A stretch of 64,000 bases of DNA from Kluyveromyces lactis (lineage: Eukaryota; Ascomycota; Saccharomycetes; Saccharomycetales; Saccharomycetaceae). Under the pieces are notes generated by a model that had not been told where the DNA came from, did no database searches, and saw only the letters and a list, made by a program, of their open reading frames with translations. The position numbers and the translations under genes are program-made. Shown piece by piece: positions 19,987 to 28,961 of this stretch (positions within the stretch are counted from its first letter, which is position 1; every line of letters begins with the position of its first letter). The DNA lies in contig NC_006042.1 of assembly GCF_000002515.2 (NCBI RefSeq), positions 2,046,001 through 2,110,000 on the forward strand, read 5' to 3'.

Positions 19987-20618
19987 TCTCAAGTTCTGAC
20001 AACTTTTTTTCGACATCTAACGAAAAATCAAAATAAGCAGGAGATAAAGACTTCACAGCAAGGATTAACTATAGAGATGTAGAACATTCCAATTATCACC
20101 TATCATTCAGTCTAACCATTAGTTTGCATATGTTTTCAGATTCCTTATCATTTTAACTCCTGATTAATGACTTTCAATTAACCAAGGTCAAAGTTGTTCA
20201 ACGTCGTTTAAGATCAACTGACATCTCCGAATCGAACCCTAAAAATCATTTGCAGTTTATAATGTTTAATGTTGAAATTCCTTTTTATAAAATACGTACT
20301 TGTCGCAGCAAACTGTAACACTAATCCATCAATTCTTTAGATCGTTTTGTCCTGTTGAAGTTTTCCCCTCAATTGTTGAAGCTGTAGTTACATTTTGAAT
20401 CAAACACCTAGCTTCAACCGAATGAATAAAAAAAAAAAAATCTGAAAATTAAGTAAACATGGTAAGTTGATGAAATCTTACATCGTTTAACTATCTAAGA
20501 TTAGGAAGAGAATGTTTTGTTTGTCTTATTAGGTATAAACTGCATCTTAAACAGTACTTACATCAACTGAAACTTATTGTTTTATATCACCGATCCGCAG
20601 AGATCATAGCAATATTCC
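19987..20618. other. Spacer: YPS7 3' end and SFB3 promoter
   Basis: About 630 bp, AT-rich, with a 13-base A run near 20428-20440. No gene is supported. A lone ATG at 20459 is followed directly by GTAAGT, but no TACTAAC-like branch site follows, so I do not call an intron. Confidence 0.5.
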
Positions 20619-23372
20619 ATGATGGCTACTGTTAATGGTTTAGCCGATGACGTGTCAAATTTGAATCTAAATCAGACCGGTGAGGGTTCTATGCAGCATG
20701 AAACGAAGAAGCATAGAAGGCCTAACAGGATATACCATAATTTTGAGATGGCTGGTCCCAGCTTCGATCGACATTCTCCTAGTTCTAGTCAGCAATCAAC
20801 TCCTTTGATGCAACAATCACAGATTCCATACAGCACACCGTTATCGAATGACAATCCGTACCATCAAGCTGGAACTTCAGCAAATGGATTAGGTATCAAT
20901 GGATTGAGTATCAATACCTTAACGCTGTCAGCACCGCAGCCAACTACGACACATTTTGTCTCGGCTCAAAGATTGGAAAGTCAACAAACAATGTTGCGGA
21001 GGACATTTATGACATCTATTGATTCTGTCCCCCCATTGAGCACAACACAATATTATGCGGAAGACCAAGGAACAGCTGATCCAAGATTAATGTCGTTGTC
21101 AATGTATAACGTTCCTAATGATGAACATCTCAGAGCTGCTACCAAACTTCCTGTTGGAGTTACTGTGCAGCCGTTCGCAAAGCTAATTCCTGTTGATTCT
21201 ATACCAATTGCAGACGCAACCGCAGATTCAGATGGGCCTATGCGTTGTAGACGTTGCCGTTCTTACGTTAACTCAAGATACCAATTTACTTTTGATTCAA
21301 AAATGATCTGTAACTTATGTCACATAAAGTCAAACGTTCCGGTAAAGCAGGTATCTCCATTAGGGCTAAATGGGTTACGTGCTGATGCCTATGAAAGGCC
21401 GGAACTTTTGAAGGGAGCAGTCGACTTTTTGGTCCCATCAAGTTATAATATTTCTCGTGAAAATGCGCCAGTGCCGTTACATTATGTTTTCTTACTAGAT
21501 ATATCGGCTTTCGCCAACGAAAATAAAAGTTCACTTGCAGCAATTGAGGGTATAAGAACCAGTATCGAATATATGGTTGAGAATCAACCAAATTGTAAAG
21601 TGGCCATTATTGCTTTTGATGAATGGATTCGGTTCTTCAATATAAGGGCTGACTTGGAACAAACTCAAGAACACATAATCAATGATCCCAAAGACATTTT
21701 TTTGCCGATCAATAAGGGACTATTTGCACTACCATCTGAAGCAATGCATGTCATTCAAGATGTTTTAGTAAAACTAGAAACGTATATCACAGACGAGAGA
21801 TTCTTGCACAGAAGTCAATCATGTTATGGTAGCGCGCTTGAGGCAGCAAAATTAGCACTAGAAGCTGCTACTGACAATCAAGGTGGTAAGATTATAGCCT
21901 GTTTGAATACTTTGCCAACAACTGGTCGTGGTAATCTGTCTCTAATGAGAGATGATGGATTGAAAAAGCATTTGAGATGTGAAGATGAGTTTTACAAGAA
22001 ATTAGCTCATGATTTCTTGAAGTCCTGGATTGGAATAGATCTTTTCGTTACTTCTACAGCATATATCGATCTTGCAATAACATCTTACCCTGTAATTGCA
22101 ACCTCTGGGCATCTACACCACTATTCGAATTTCAACATCAATAAGGATGAATTCAAATTTGTTAATGACATTTTAGGGAGTGTGAAATGCACAGTCGGGT
22201 ATCAAGGTATGCTAAAAGTGCGTTGTTCCTCCGGACTGTCAGTTTACAACTATTATTCGGAGAGTGTAAAGAATACTGATGAGGACCCTGTAATCCCTGT
22301 ACTCACCAGAGATCAAAAGTTCGACGTGCTATTCAAGTACGATGACACTCTAAAGGTCGGAGAAGATATATGCTTCCAAGCAGCTCTATTGTATACTGAT
22401 ATCGATGGTGTACGTAAAGTACGTGCAATTAATACTAATGCAGCTGTCAACTCGAACGTAATCGAAGTCTTCAAGTTTATAAACCAAGATGTGGTGAGTA
22501 GCATAATGATCAAAGATGTGCTAGCCACATTGGAAGACTGTAATTTCAATGAAATTAGGAAGAACATTGACCGCAAGATCATTGAAATCTTTACACAATA
22601 CAGAGCACTGTGTGGCGGTTCTTCTGGGGGGCAATTAATCTTACCAGATTCTTTGAAAACTTTGCCCATGTACATGCTAGCATTTGAGAAAAGTGAATTA
22701 ATGAAACAGAACAAATCCAGCTCAAGAGGTAATGAGAGATTCTATGATTATTACAAACTTCTCTTCTATGGAGCTTCGCAACTTTCATACAAGCTTTATC
22801 CACAGATTATCCCATTGCATGATTCCTTGAACGAAGACGATTTGAGTTTCTACGATGATAAAATGCAACTCTTGCAATTCAATAATATAGAAACCTTATC
22901 AGTACGTTCTAGTCATCGGCAATTGATAAATGGTGGCTGTTACCTAATTTTCCAAGGTGAATCTTGTTTCCTATGGATGAATGAAAACACAAATCTTATG
23001 TTAATACGTGATTTGTTATCATACGAGGGACCAATCAACCAACTGGATATATTCGGTGGCAGGTTGCCAGATTTAGACACCGATATAAATATCAAGGCCC
23101 GCAATGTGATCAAAAATTGGAGTCAAATCATAAATATAGACTATCTTCCAGTTGTCCCATTGAGACCTAACGTGGATCCTTATTATTCTCATGTGATGAA
23201 CCAACTGATGGTTGAGGATAAATCCATCGAGTTGGTCGAAAGCTTTGATAATTACTTAATAGCACTTCACCACGATATTAAGGAAAACATAAAAAATGAT
23301 AAATATATTAAGATCGGTAAGAGCGCTGAAGATGGCCATGAGAACTTTGCCCAGAAATTCGTCCACTTCTAG
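20619..23372 (+). CDS. SFB3: COPII cargo adaptor Sfb3/Lst1 (Sec24 family)
   Basis: A 917-residue Sec24-family protein, close to the roughly 929 of S. cerevisiae Sfb3/Lst1. It pairs with Sec23 in the COPII coat and selects cargo such as the plasma-membrane ATPase at ER exit sites. A disordered N-terminus (about 1-130) precedes the zinc finger, with MRCRRCRSYVNSRYQF near residue 207 and CNLCH near 231. The trunk follows with VDFLVPSSYNIS and HYVFLLDIS, then helical and gelsolin-like parts. The C-terminus ends NFAQKFVHF, which resembles the S. cerevisiae ending HQKFVQF. That likeness, with the position between TRA1 and PAL1 (YHR098C next to YHR099W), separates it from SEC24 and SFB2. Translation may start at the first or the adjacent second ATG. 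Confidence 0.96.
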   Translation: MMATVNGLADDVSNLNLNQTGEGSMQHETKKHRRPNRIYHNFEMAGPSFDRHSPSSSQQSTPLMQQSQIPYSTPLSNDNPYHQAGTSANGLGINGLSINTLTLSAPQPTTTHFVSAQRLESQQTMLRRTFMTSIDSVPPLSTTQYYAEDQGTADPRLMSLSMYNVPNDEHLRAATKLPVGVTVQPFAKLIPVDSIPIADATADSDGPMRCRRCRSYVNSRYQFTFDSKMICNLCHIKSNVPVKQVSPLGLNGLRADAYERPELLKGAVDFLVPSSYNISRENAPVPLHYVFLLDISAFANENKSSLAAIEGIRTSIEYMVENQPNCKVAIIAFDEWIRFFNIRADLEQTQEHIINDPKDIFLPINKGLFALPSEAMHVIQDVLVKLETYITDERFLHRSQSCYGSALEAAKLALEAATDNQGGKIIACLNTLPTTGRGNLSLMRDDGLKKHLRCEDEFYKKLAHDFLKSWIGIDLFVTSTAYIDLAITSYPVIATSGHLHHYSNFNINKDEFKFVNDILGSVKCTVGYQGMLKVRCSSGLSVYNYYSESVKNTDEDPVIPVLTRDQKFDVLFKYDDTLKVGEDICFQAALLYTDIDGVRKVRAINTNAAVNSNVIEVFKFINQDVVSSIMIKDVLATLEDCNFNEIRKNIDRKIIEIFTQYRALCGGSSGGQLILPDSLKTLPMYMLAFEKSELMKQNKSSSRGNERFYDYYKLLFYGASQLSYKLYPQIIPLHDSLNEDDLSFYDDKMQLLQFNNIETLSVRSSHRQLINGGCYLIFQGESCFLWMNENTNLMLIRDLLSYEGPINQLDIFGGRLPDLDTDINIKARNVIKNWSQIINIDYLPVVPLRPNVDPYYSHVMNQLMVEDKSIELVESFDNYLIALHHDIKENIKNDKYIKIGKSAEDGHENFAQKFVHF

Positions 23373-23921
23373 AGACTTTTTTTCTTCATCGATCAAAAAT
23401 GTATATAATTTTTACATAGCAAAAAATTGGACCTTCGTCGTGTCATTTGTCAATATAATAAAAAAAACATTCGGGGAGTTTCATATGTATTCTAAAACCT
23501 GTAATTATGATTTAAGTTTAATTGTCAGCTCTGTACGTGACACAATTGGCATTTCATACTAGTAAAAGACAAAATTGACTATTAACTTTTCGAAAAAATA
23601 CAGAAAATCGTCAAAGGTCGAAAAAAAAACAACTAAAATCCAGAGAAAAAAACATTTGAATATTTCCAATGTAAAGCTTTTTCATCAATTTGCACTGTAG
23701 GGAGAGTAAGATATCATCTCGTTATTTGAAAGAAAGGTCGCGAAAGATCAGGCCGAATAAAAAGCTTTTGGACCCCCGACTTCATTTGAAAAATACACTA
23801 ACAATTTGGATTACAATTCTTTCAGTAACTAACGCCGCGTATAAGCAAAAGAAGTGTGAGACTTATTGCCATCAATCCAGATAAATCAACAGATAATCAA
23901 TAAACAGAGGAACTTACTGAC
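23373..23921. other. Spacer: SFB3 3' end and promoter of the PAL1 5' exon
   Basis: About 550 bp of AT-rich sequence with long A runs (near 23575-23650). No supported gene. Small frames here lack ATG starts in good context or any motif. Confidence 0.5.
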
Positions 23922-24232
23922 ATGCACAGATCGAATAGTCAGAGGGCCAATTCACAGCGTCCATACTCTTTAAACAATCCGTTCAGAAACGCTTCGGTTG
24001 ATTCCAGTATAAATCAATACGAAACAGACACAGATTTCCAGAATTGGGTTTCCCAAAACACAAAGCCTATGCCATATGCTACTGGCAGAAGAAATGATTC
24101 CAGTCTAAGTTTCACCGATTCTATCAATGAAACCCCTGAAGAAGAAGATCACAACACAGAAGATTATTTCATCGACCTAAACACTACTAAGGATGTACCA
24201 AGAACGTCTCGCGAAGCGATTAACCGTAACAA
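23922..24232 (+). CDS. PAL1: Probable 5' exon of PAL1 (NPF-containing N-terminus)
   Basis: An ATG at 23922 opens a frame that reaches a canonical 5' splice site GTATGT at 24233-24238, then stops immediately afterwards (106 codons unspliced). The 103 whole codons upstream are Ser/Asn-rich, with an NNPF motif near residue 18, and end in an acidic stretch. NPF motifs bind EH domains of endocytic proteins, and PAL1 downstream also carries NNPF. The exon leaves two bases (AA). Joining to the AG at 25224-25225 would restore the PAL1 frame. It could instead be a separate 106-residue gene. The match of frame end, donor site and acceptor phase makes an exon the more economical reading. Confidence 0.58.
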
Positions 24233-25225
24233 GTATGTATAAAACAAAAAAAAAAAGACAAACCAAATCAGCAATTGAGCCTGCCGTTATCTGCTGATAC
24301 CACCCTATTACTACTACTAATTATACTACTAATAACTGTACCTCTATCATCTGATCTGCTCTGTTTCGTGTGAATATTCTCCGAGCCTAAATCCCAGTGC
24401 CTTTCTGCTTGTATTTTCCAAGAGCCGTCTAAACTTTAACTACTAATATTAGTACGTGCCATTTCCATTATATTTCCTTATCTAGTACTCGATCAAATGG
24501 CAATGTTACCCGCACTTCAATGTGCTGTCAGATCCGGAAATCGAAAAAAAGGGTTATGGATTCAAAAAGGATCTAGGTTATAATTAGCACCAGCAAATGG
24601 GCGATCTGCTTACTACTCGCAGATAGCATATTGGCTGTTTTGGTTAATATTCTGCTTGCCCAACGGCTGCTATTAATAGTCTAAGTAAGGAACCTTGGGA
24701 TTACTTCGGGGCATCTTAAATAAGGGTGTTTCTGTCCAAAGTGTTGACTCAGATACACATACACATACACATAGGCGTACGCATATATATGTGAGTGCAG
24801 ATAGCTTGTCTTTGTGCTGTGCGTTGTGTGTTGCTTTCCTTTGGCTGCTCTCGTTCAGTGATTTTTCCTTTGACAAACTAGTATTTCTACATATCTTTGT
24901 CAGTGAAAAATCTGAAACATTAATATGGCTTGGCATGGCATTCCTTCATTTTTTCAGGGTAAAATTGCAGAAACCGAAAGACAAACAGAAAAGATAAAAG
25001 AGATCAGTTAAAAGTTAAATGGGCTGCTAGACAGTAGTTTTAATCTTACCGTTTACACAATGCATTATACTAACAGTTTATTAATATTTTTTTGATTATT
25101 TCTTGTTGTCGGTTCCTCTTGGTACGCATACTCACATTCATAGCCATCTTTTAGGTGAATAGCAGATTGTGATAACTGTATGCGTTCGAAGTCCGATAGT
25201 GAAATCAAAATAACATTTTTAATAG
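24233..25225 (+). other. Candidate 993-nt intron in PAL1
   Basis: It opens with GTATGT (24233-24238), contains an exact TACTAAC branch-site heptamer at 25068-25074, and closes at a TAG (25223-25225) that keeps the reading frame. The branch-to-acceptor distance, about 150 nt, is long for yeast. Nearer AGs (25143, 25154, 25162, 25165) all lead into early stops. A CACATA/ACACAT microsatellite lies near 24753-24771. Nothing inside looks like another gene. Confidence 0.5.
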
Positions 25226-26507
25226 CACTATGTCTCCTGTTCCGCGCGCAAACTCAAACAACCCGTTCTTGAATGATTTGACTGAACAAGAGATAAATAA
25301 AGGTTCTGCGGTTTCCAGAACTCATTCCCAAAAACAAACTCAACCTCCACCAGCACCCCAGACCTCGAAGAACCATATGACCTCCTCTGAAGAAAAAGAA
25401 GCATTAAGAAGACGATACCTGCAAATTGACAACGAGGACATTGCTTCTCCTCCTCGTAGGAGCTCCCATAGAAATAACAGTGCAACTGGTGAGATGCCAC
25501 CTTCATACGACGAAGTGGCGGGCTCTAAAGGTAGAAACGCTGGCTATCCAAAGGAGAAGTCATCCAGCGAGAGCCGTTCACGTCACGATAGGGAAAGAGA
25601 GCCTAGATATGGTGATAGAGAAAGAGACAGAGACAGAGAAAGAAGGCAACACCGTTCAGATTCTGGGAATGCGACCAGTTCGCGTCGTCATAGAAAATCT
25701 TCTGGGGGGAAAAAATCAAGTTCATCTCCTGAGAGGAAAACTAAAAGTAAAGGTCCATTACCTAAAAACGTTGATACCATTGATAAGTTAGATGTTACTG
25801 GGTTGTTTGGAGGTGCTTTCCATCATGACGGTCCTTTTGATGCGTGTACACCACACCGAAACAAGAATGCGAAGGCCGCTCCAGTGATGGCTTTCCCTGC
25901 AGATGGTCCAAATTCTAGTATTGCTGGCCCAACTGGGAACAAGTCCTTTATCAAAGAAGTGTTTGGCCATAACGATGTTGATGACGATGACTATTTATAT
26001 AAATCAAACGGTAAAGTCATTGTAAATTCGAGTTCATCCACAGTAGATGCAATCAAGCCAAATTCTAACAGTATTACACAATTCGATCCTAAGATGAAAA
26101 CAGAATTGGTTCACGGACCTACCACGGCAGGTTTGGGTTCCACGACATTCTTAGATGGTGCCCCAGCTGCCACTGCTCTAGTTAGAGATGATGCTGGCCA
26201 AAAAGAATATGGCGGAATACAAAGAAAGAAATCTCTTTCGCAAAGACTAAAAGTTGGTACAAGCAGAACCGATGATGTTAGACTAAGGAAAGTTTCCTCA
26301 GATTCAACACCAAATTCACCTTCGATGCTTGACCAAAGTGATAGTTTTGAAAGACCTCGTGCTGGTAATTTCAATGGCAATGACGATGACGAATATTTCT
26401 TGGATGGTAACTCATCTGGTGTACGTTTTGATCAGAATTCAAAGAAAGAATCTACAGGTAACAAACTATTAAGAAGGGTTAAGAGTTTGAAGGTTAGTAG
26501 GAAATAA
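25226..26507 (+). CDS. PAL1: Pal1-family endocytosis/cell-morphology protein
   Basis: The main ORF starts at an ATG at 25230 (425 residues); the proposed spliced exon starts at 25226. Pal1 proteins are early-arriving, clathrin-associated endocytic coat components. S. pombe Pal1 maintains cylindrical shape at the cell cortex. The N-terminus has an NNPF motif (residues 10-13) that could bind EH-domain partners. Long basic/Ser/Arg-rich disorder with an RERDRDRER run near residue 130 follows. The conserved Pal1 core lies around residues 175-215 (LPKNVDTIDKLDVTGLFGG, then HHDGPFDACTPHRN). The C-terminus is basic (NKLLRRVKSLKVSRK). Gene order identifies the locus: PAL1 (YDR348C) is beside MRP1 and YPS7, and its ohnolog PAL2 (YHR097C) is beside SFB3. 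All of these are here, so this is the single pre-duplication gene. Confidence 0.9.
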
Positions 26508-27041
26508 TTACTGTCTCCTTTTCTTCCCCTTTTAGCCATCGGTGTGTTTCCTTGAACCTTCATCTTTCCGGTTACAACATATTCCTATTGTCTAAGTTTT
26601 CACTGAAAAGAACTCAGTTTCTCGAGGAGTGTTGTTTACTTACTCTGCACTTTTTCTATACATATATGGATGAGCAGCCTTTCTCGATAATATTTAAATG
26701 TTTGCATATTCAATAAGTGATACCCCATGTTCAGAACTAAGAATCTTTATACATCGTTCACCGAATATAAAACTGCAAACTATCGTTCCAAATTTTTTAC
26801 CATTTATAACATTTGTGGAATCTTTCATCTCCTCTGTAACATTATTCTTTTTTATATGTCATTTCTTTTAGATTCATGCTAGTTATTAGTGCTAGATGTT
26901 TAGTTGAGCTTTGAAGCCTGATCGTGCTAGCACTTAAAATGCTCTGAGATTTTATGAATTAAGTTACGTATTAACAAGAGATATCTATGTACATTCGTTT
27001 TATTTGTTTTTATTCAACTGACTAGTATCAAATGGCCAATT
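26508..27041. other. Convergent 3' spacer between PAL1 and MRP1
   Basis: About 530 bp of AT-rich sequence between two genes whose 3' ends face each other. It should contain both polyadenylation regions. No gene or repeat seen. Confidence 0.5.
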
Positions 27042-27926
27042 TTATAAAGTGGCAAAGGCTTTGGTTTCAAATGCAGGTAATCTATTCTCTACCACTTTCC
27101 ACTCAATAGATTCCCAAACGCTGTCCAAATACTGCTGCTTTCCGAATACACCGTAATCAGGCAACCAAGCCTTTGGGGATGCATCAATGGCAAGTAATGG
27201 GAAATATTTTGTTCCTGGGTACATTACGGCATCAACAGCAGACTCTACTTTGTCGGCCTTGAATCCTTCTGTCTTTTTCTTGATGCTTTCCTGTAGATGT
27301 TTGAACGATCCTGCTCTGTTGGAATTGAAAGGAGATCCGGCGTTGTATGTGTTTACAATGAATAATTGGTCAAACTTGATCGCTGATGGATCAGCAGTCT
27401 TGAATTGCCTTGCTACCAACCATGTGTAACCATCCCCCGATATAGCATTGTTAGAATTCAAAAGTAAAGACCTGAATTCAACGATAGAACCGAAAGATTG
27501 AACCAACGCCTGGTGCAACCTTTCGTTACCCATCGATAAAGGTTCGTTCCCGAAAGTTAGGGTCAACTCTGGTGTCTTCAAAAGTTCAGATCTGTTCGGT
27601 TTTTCAGTGGGTAGAGGTAAAGAAGAACCTTTGAGCGATGACATCGAGAACTTCAAATTGTATAGAAGAGATGCATAGTTGAAAATTTGTTTCTTAGAAG
27701 AAATGTTGGCGTTTTCATGTATAATTGTCTCTAATGGCTTTTCATCGGTGTTGGCAGTGTAAGAATTCAACTTCTCGGTATAATACTCAGCTCTATCAAA
27801 CCACGCTGATTGTAAACCTTCTTTGGAAAAGAGTCCGGAAAGACCACGATCTTTGTTCAAATGCTCAAAAGATGGCACAATGTATGACCTAAAAAAGGTT
27901 CTTTTCAACGTTGAGCTTCTTAGCAT
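27042..27926 (-). CDS. MRP1: Mitochondrial small-subunit ribosomal protein Mrp1 (mS43, SOD-fold)
   Basis: The ATG at 27924-27926 gives 294 residues beginning MLRSSTLKRTFFRSYIVPSF, a basic mitochondrial targeting sequence. An in-frame GTG further upstream is not used. The protein belongs to the manganese/iron superoxide-dismutase-fold pair Mrp1/Rsm26 of the yeast mitoribosomal small subunit. FGSIVEFRSLLLNS and GDGYTWLVAR resemble the SOD core, but the metal-ligand pattern of a real SOD is not evident. Mrp1 rather than Rsm26 is chosen because it lies beside PAL1, as YDR347W does beside YDR348C in S. cerevisiae, and because its length is nearer to Mrp1 (about 321) than to Rsm26 (266), with some uncertainty. 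An ATCACGTGAT box about 250 bp upstream is a typical Cbf1-type element. Confidence 0.88.
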   Translation of the reverse strand: MLRSSTLKRTFFRSYIVPSFEHLNKDRGLSGLFSKEGLQSAWFDRAEYYTEKLNSYTANTDEKPLETIIHENANISSKKQIFNYASLLYNLKFSMSSLKGSSLPLPTEKPNRSELLKTPELTLTFGNEPLSMGNERLHQALVQSFGSIVEFRSLLLNSNNAISGDGYTWLVARQFKTADPSAIKFDQLFIVNTYNAGSPFNSNRAGSFKHLQESIKKKTEGFKADKVESAVDAVMYPGTKYFPLLAIDASPKAWLPDYGVFGKQQYLDSVWESIEWKVVENRLPAFETKAFATL

Positions 27927-28173
27927 TTTCCTTAAAACCACTGGTTACTAGTGAAGGATATTAACTGCGCAATCAGATATAACGGTGCTTTTCGTTGCAG
28001 GTTTAACAAGGGCTTTATCGATCGCTCCAACGTTTCAATAATTTTTCAACTTTTGATTTTATCTCAAACTAGGCCGGAAGACCTTGACAACAACCAAAAA
28101 TAAAAAATAATCAAATAGTTGAAGTCGTGGGAAACGATAGCTTTGGGGTAATGAAAAGTATGTGCAATCCAAT

Positions 28174-28179
28174 CACGTG
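28174..28179. promoter_or_regulatory. CACGTG box near MRP1 (Cbf1-type)
   Basis: ATCACGTGAT is a 10-bp palindrome, the flanking form preferred by Cbf1. It lies about 250 bp upstream of the MRP1 start and about 790 bp from BTA1, so MRP1 is the likelier target. Confidence 0.5.
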
Positions 28180-28525
28180 ATTGTTGCTTTTCTCAAAAAG
28201 GTCGCCCAATAGTGAATGTTCCGAATGACTTCTCAGGGTTCTAGGCTGGTCCAGTTGGGCAACTTGTATGCCAGGTACCATCAAGAGAAAGATATTATGA
28301 TGTCACTGGTAGCTAGACTGCAGAAATATATTTCTAGCGCAGGCTAATACTCACTATCTAAAAATTTATAGTTAATATTCGGTATATGCACTGCTGGCAC
28401 GTTCTTGTTTGATTGCGGCCAGCGTAAGTGTCAAGAATATTCAAATAATCTGACGTTTTACGTAATAGGGATGCATAGATATCGCTTCTTGAGCTTTTTA
28501 AGGTAATTGGGACTTTGCAACTCTA

Positions 28526-28672
28526 CACGTGTTGTTTTGAAATAAAGGCAAGGAACAGAACGCGTAATATATGTTTAGCATGTGAGAGTGTATTCTTTTA
28601 TTGAATCTAAGAGTAGATTGTTTTCTATTTTGATTTTCGGTTCGCAATAAAATCCAGTATCCACTACACGTG
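28526..28672. promoter_or_regulatory. Two ACACGTGT boxes upstream of BTA1 (Pho4/Cbf1-type)
   Basis: Two identical octamer cores, ACACGTGT, lie at 28525-28532 and 28666-28673, about 430 and 290 bp before the BTA1 start. Neither has the 5' T that favours Cbf1 and disfavours Pho4, so Pho4 is a plausible binder. DGTS synthesis in fungi is known to rise under phosphate starvation, which fits Pho4 control. Binding is inferred. Confidence 0.6.
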
Positions 28673-28961
28673 TCGCTGTCAGTTTTAAAACACAAGTAAA
28701 AGACAAAGACGTGGTAAACAGTTTACAGATACATTATTGGCTGTCGATATAGTTCCTAAATCAATTACCATATAAATGAGACTTCGAAAGCTTTCATGAG
28801 ACCAAATTGAAATGTATTTAATGTGTAAAATAATTTGACGTCAGAATATGGTCCTGAAAAATACTCTGATGTCAAACGTAGCTCGAACATAGAATAAGAG
28901 CATATAAGCAGAAACTAATAGACAGAATTATTAGAACAAGTTATCAGTAATTTGATTTACC

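Larger units (their letters stand above)
27927..28961. other. Divergent promoter region between MRP1 and BTA1
   Basis: About 1 kb with three CACGTG boxes (28174-28179, 28526-28531, 28667-28672) and an ACGCGT hexamer (28560-28565). No frame looks coding. The length of the BTA1 side suggests regulated expression. Confidence 0.55.

Noticed and set aside
20229-20245. tRNA B-box-like string (minus-strand GGTTCGATTCG)
   Set aside because: No A box at the right distance and no cloverleaf could be drawn.
20459-20609. ATG followed by GTAAGT upstream of SFB3, with an in-frame AG at 20608-20609
   Set aside because: A one-codon exon could be drawn, but no TACTAAC-like branch site lies between, and the SFB3 N-terminus from 20619 already resembles the known protein start.
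24695-24997. 100-codon frame inside the proposed PAL1 intron
   Set aside because: Begins in a CACATA microsatellite, is Cys/Phe-rich by chance and lacks any motif.
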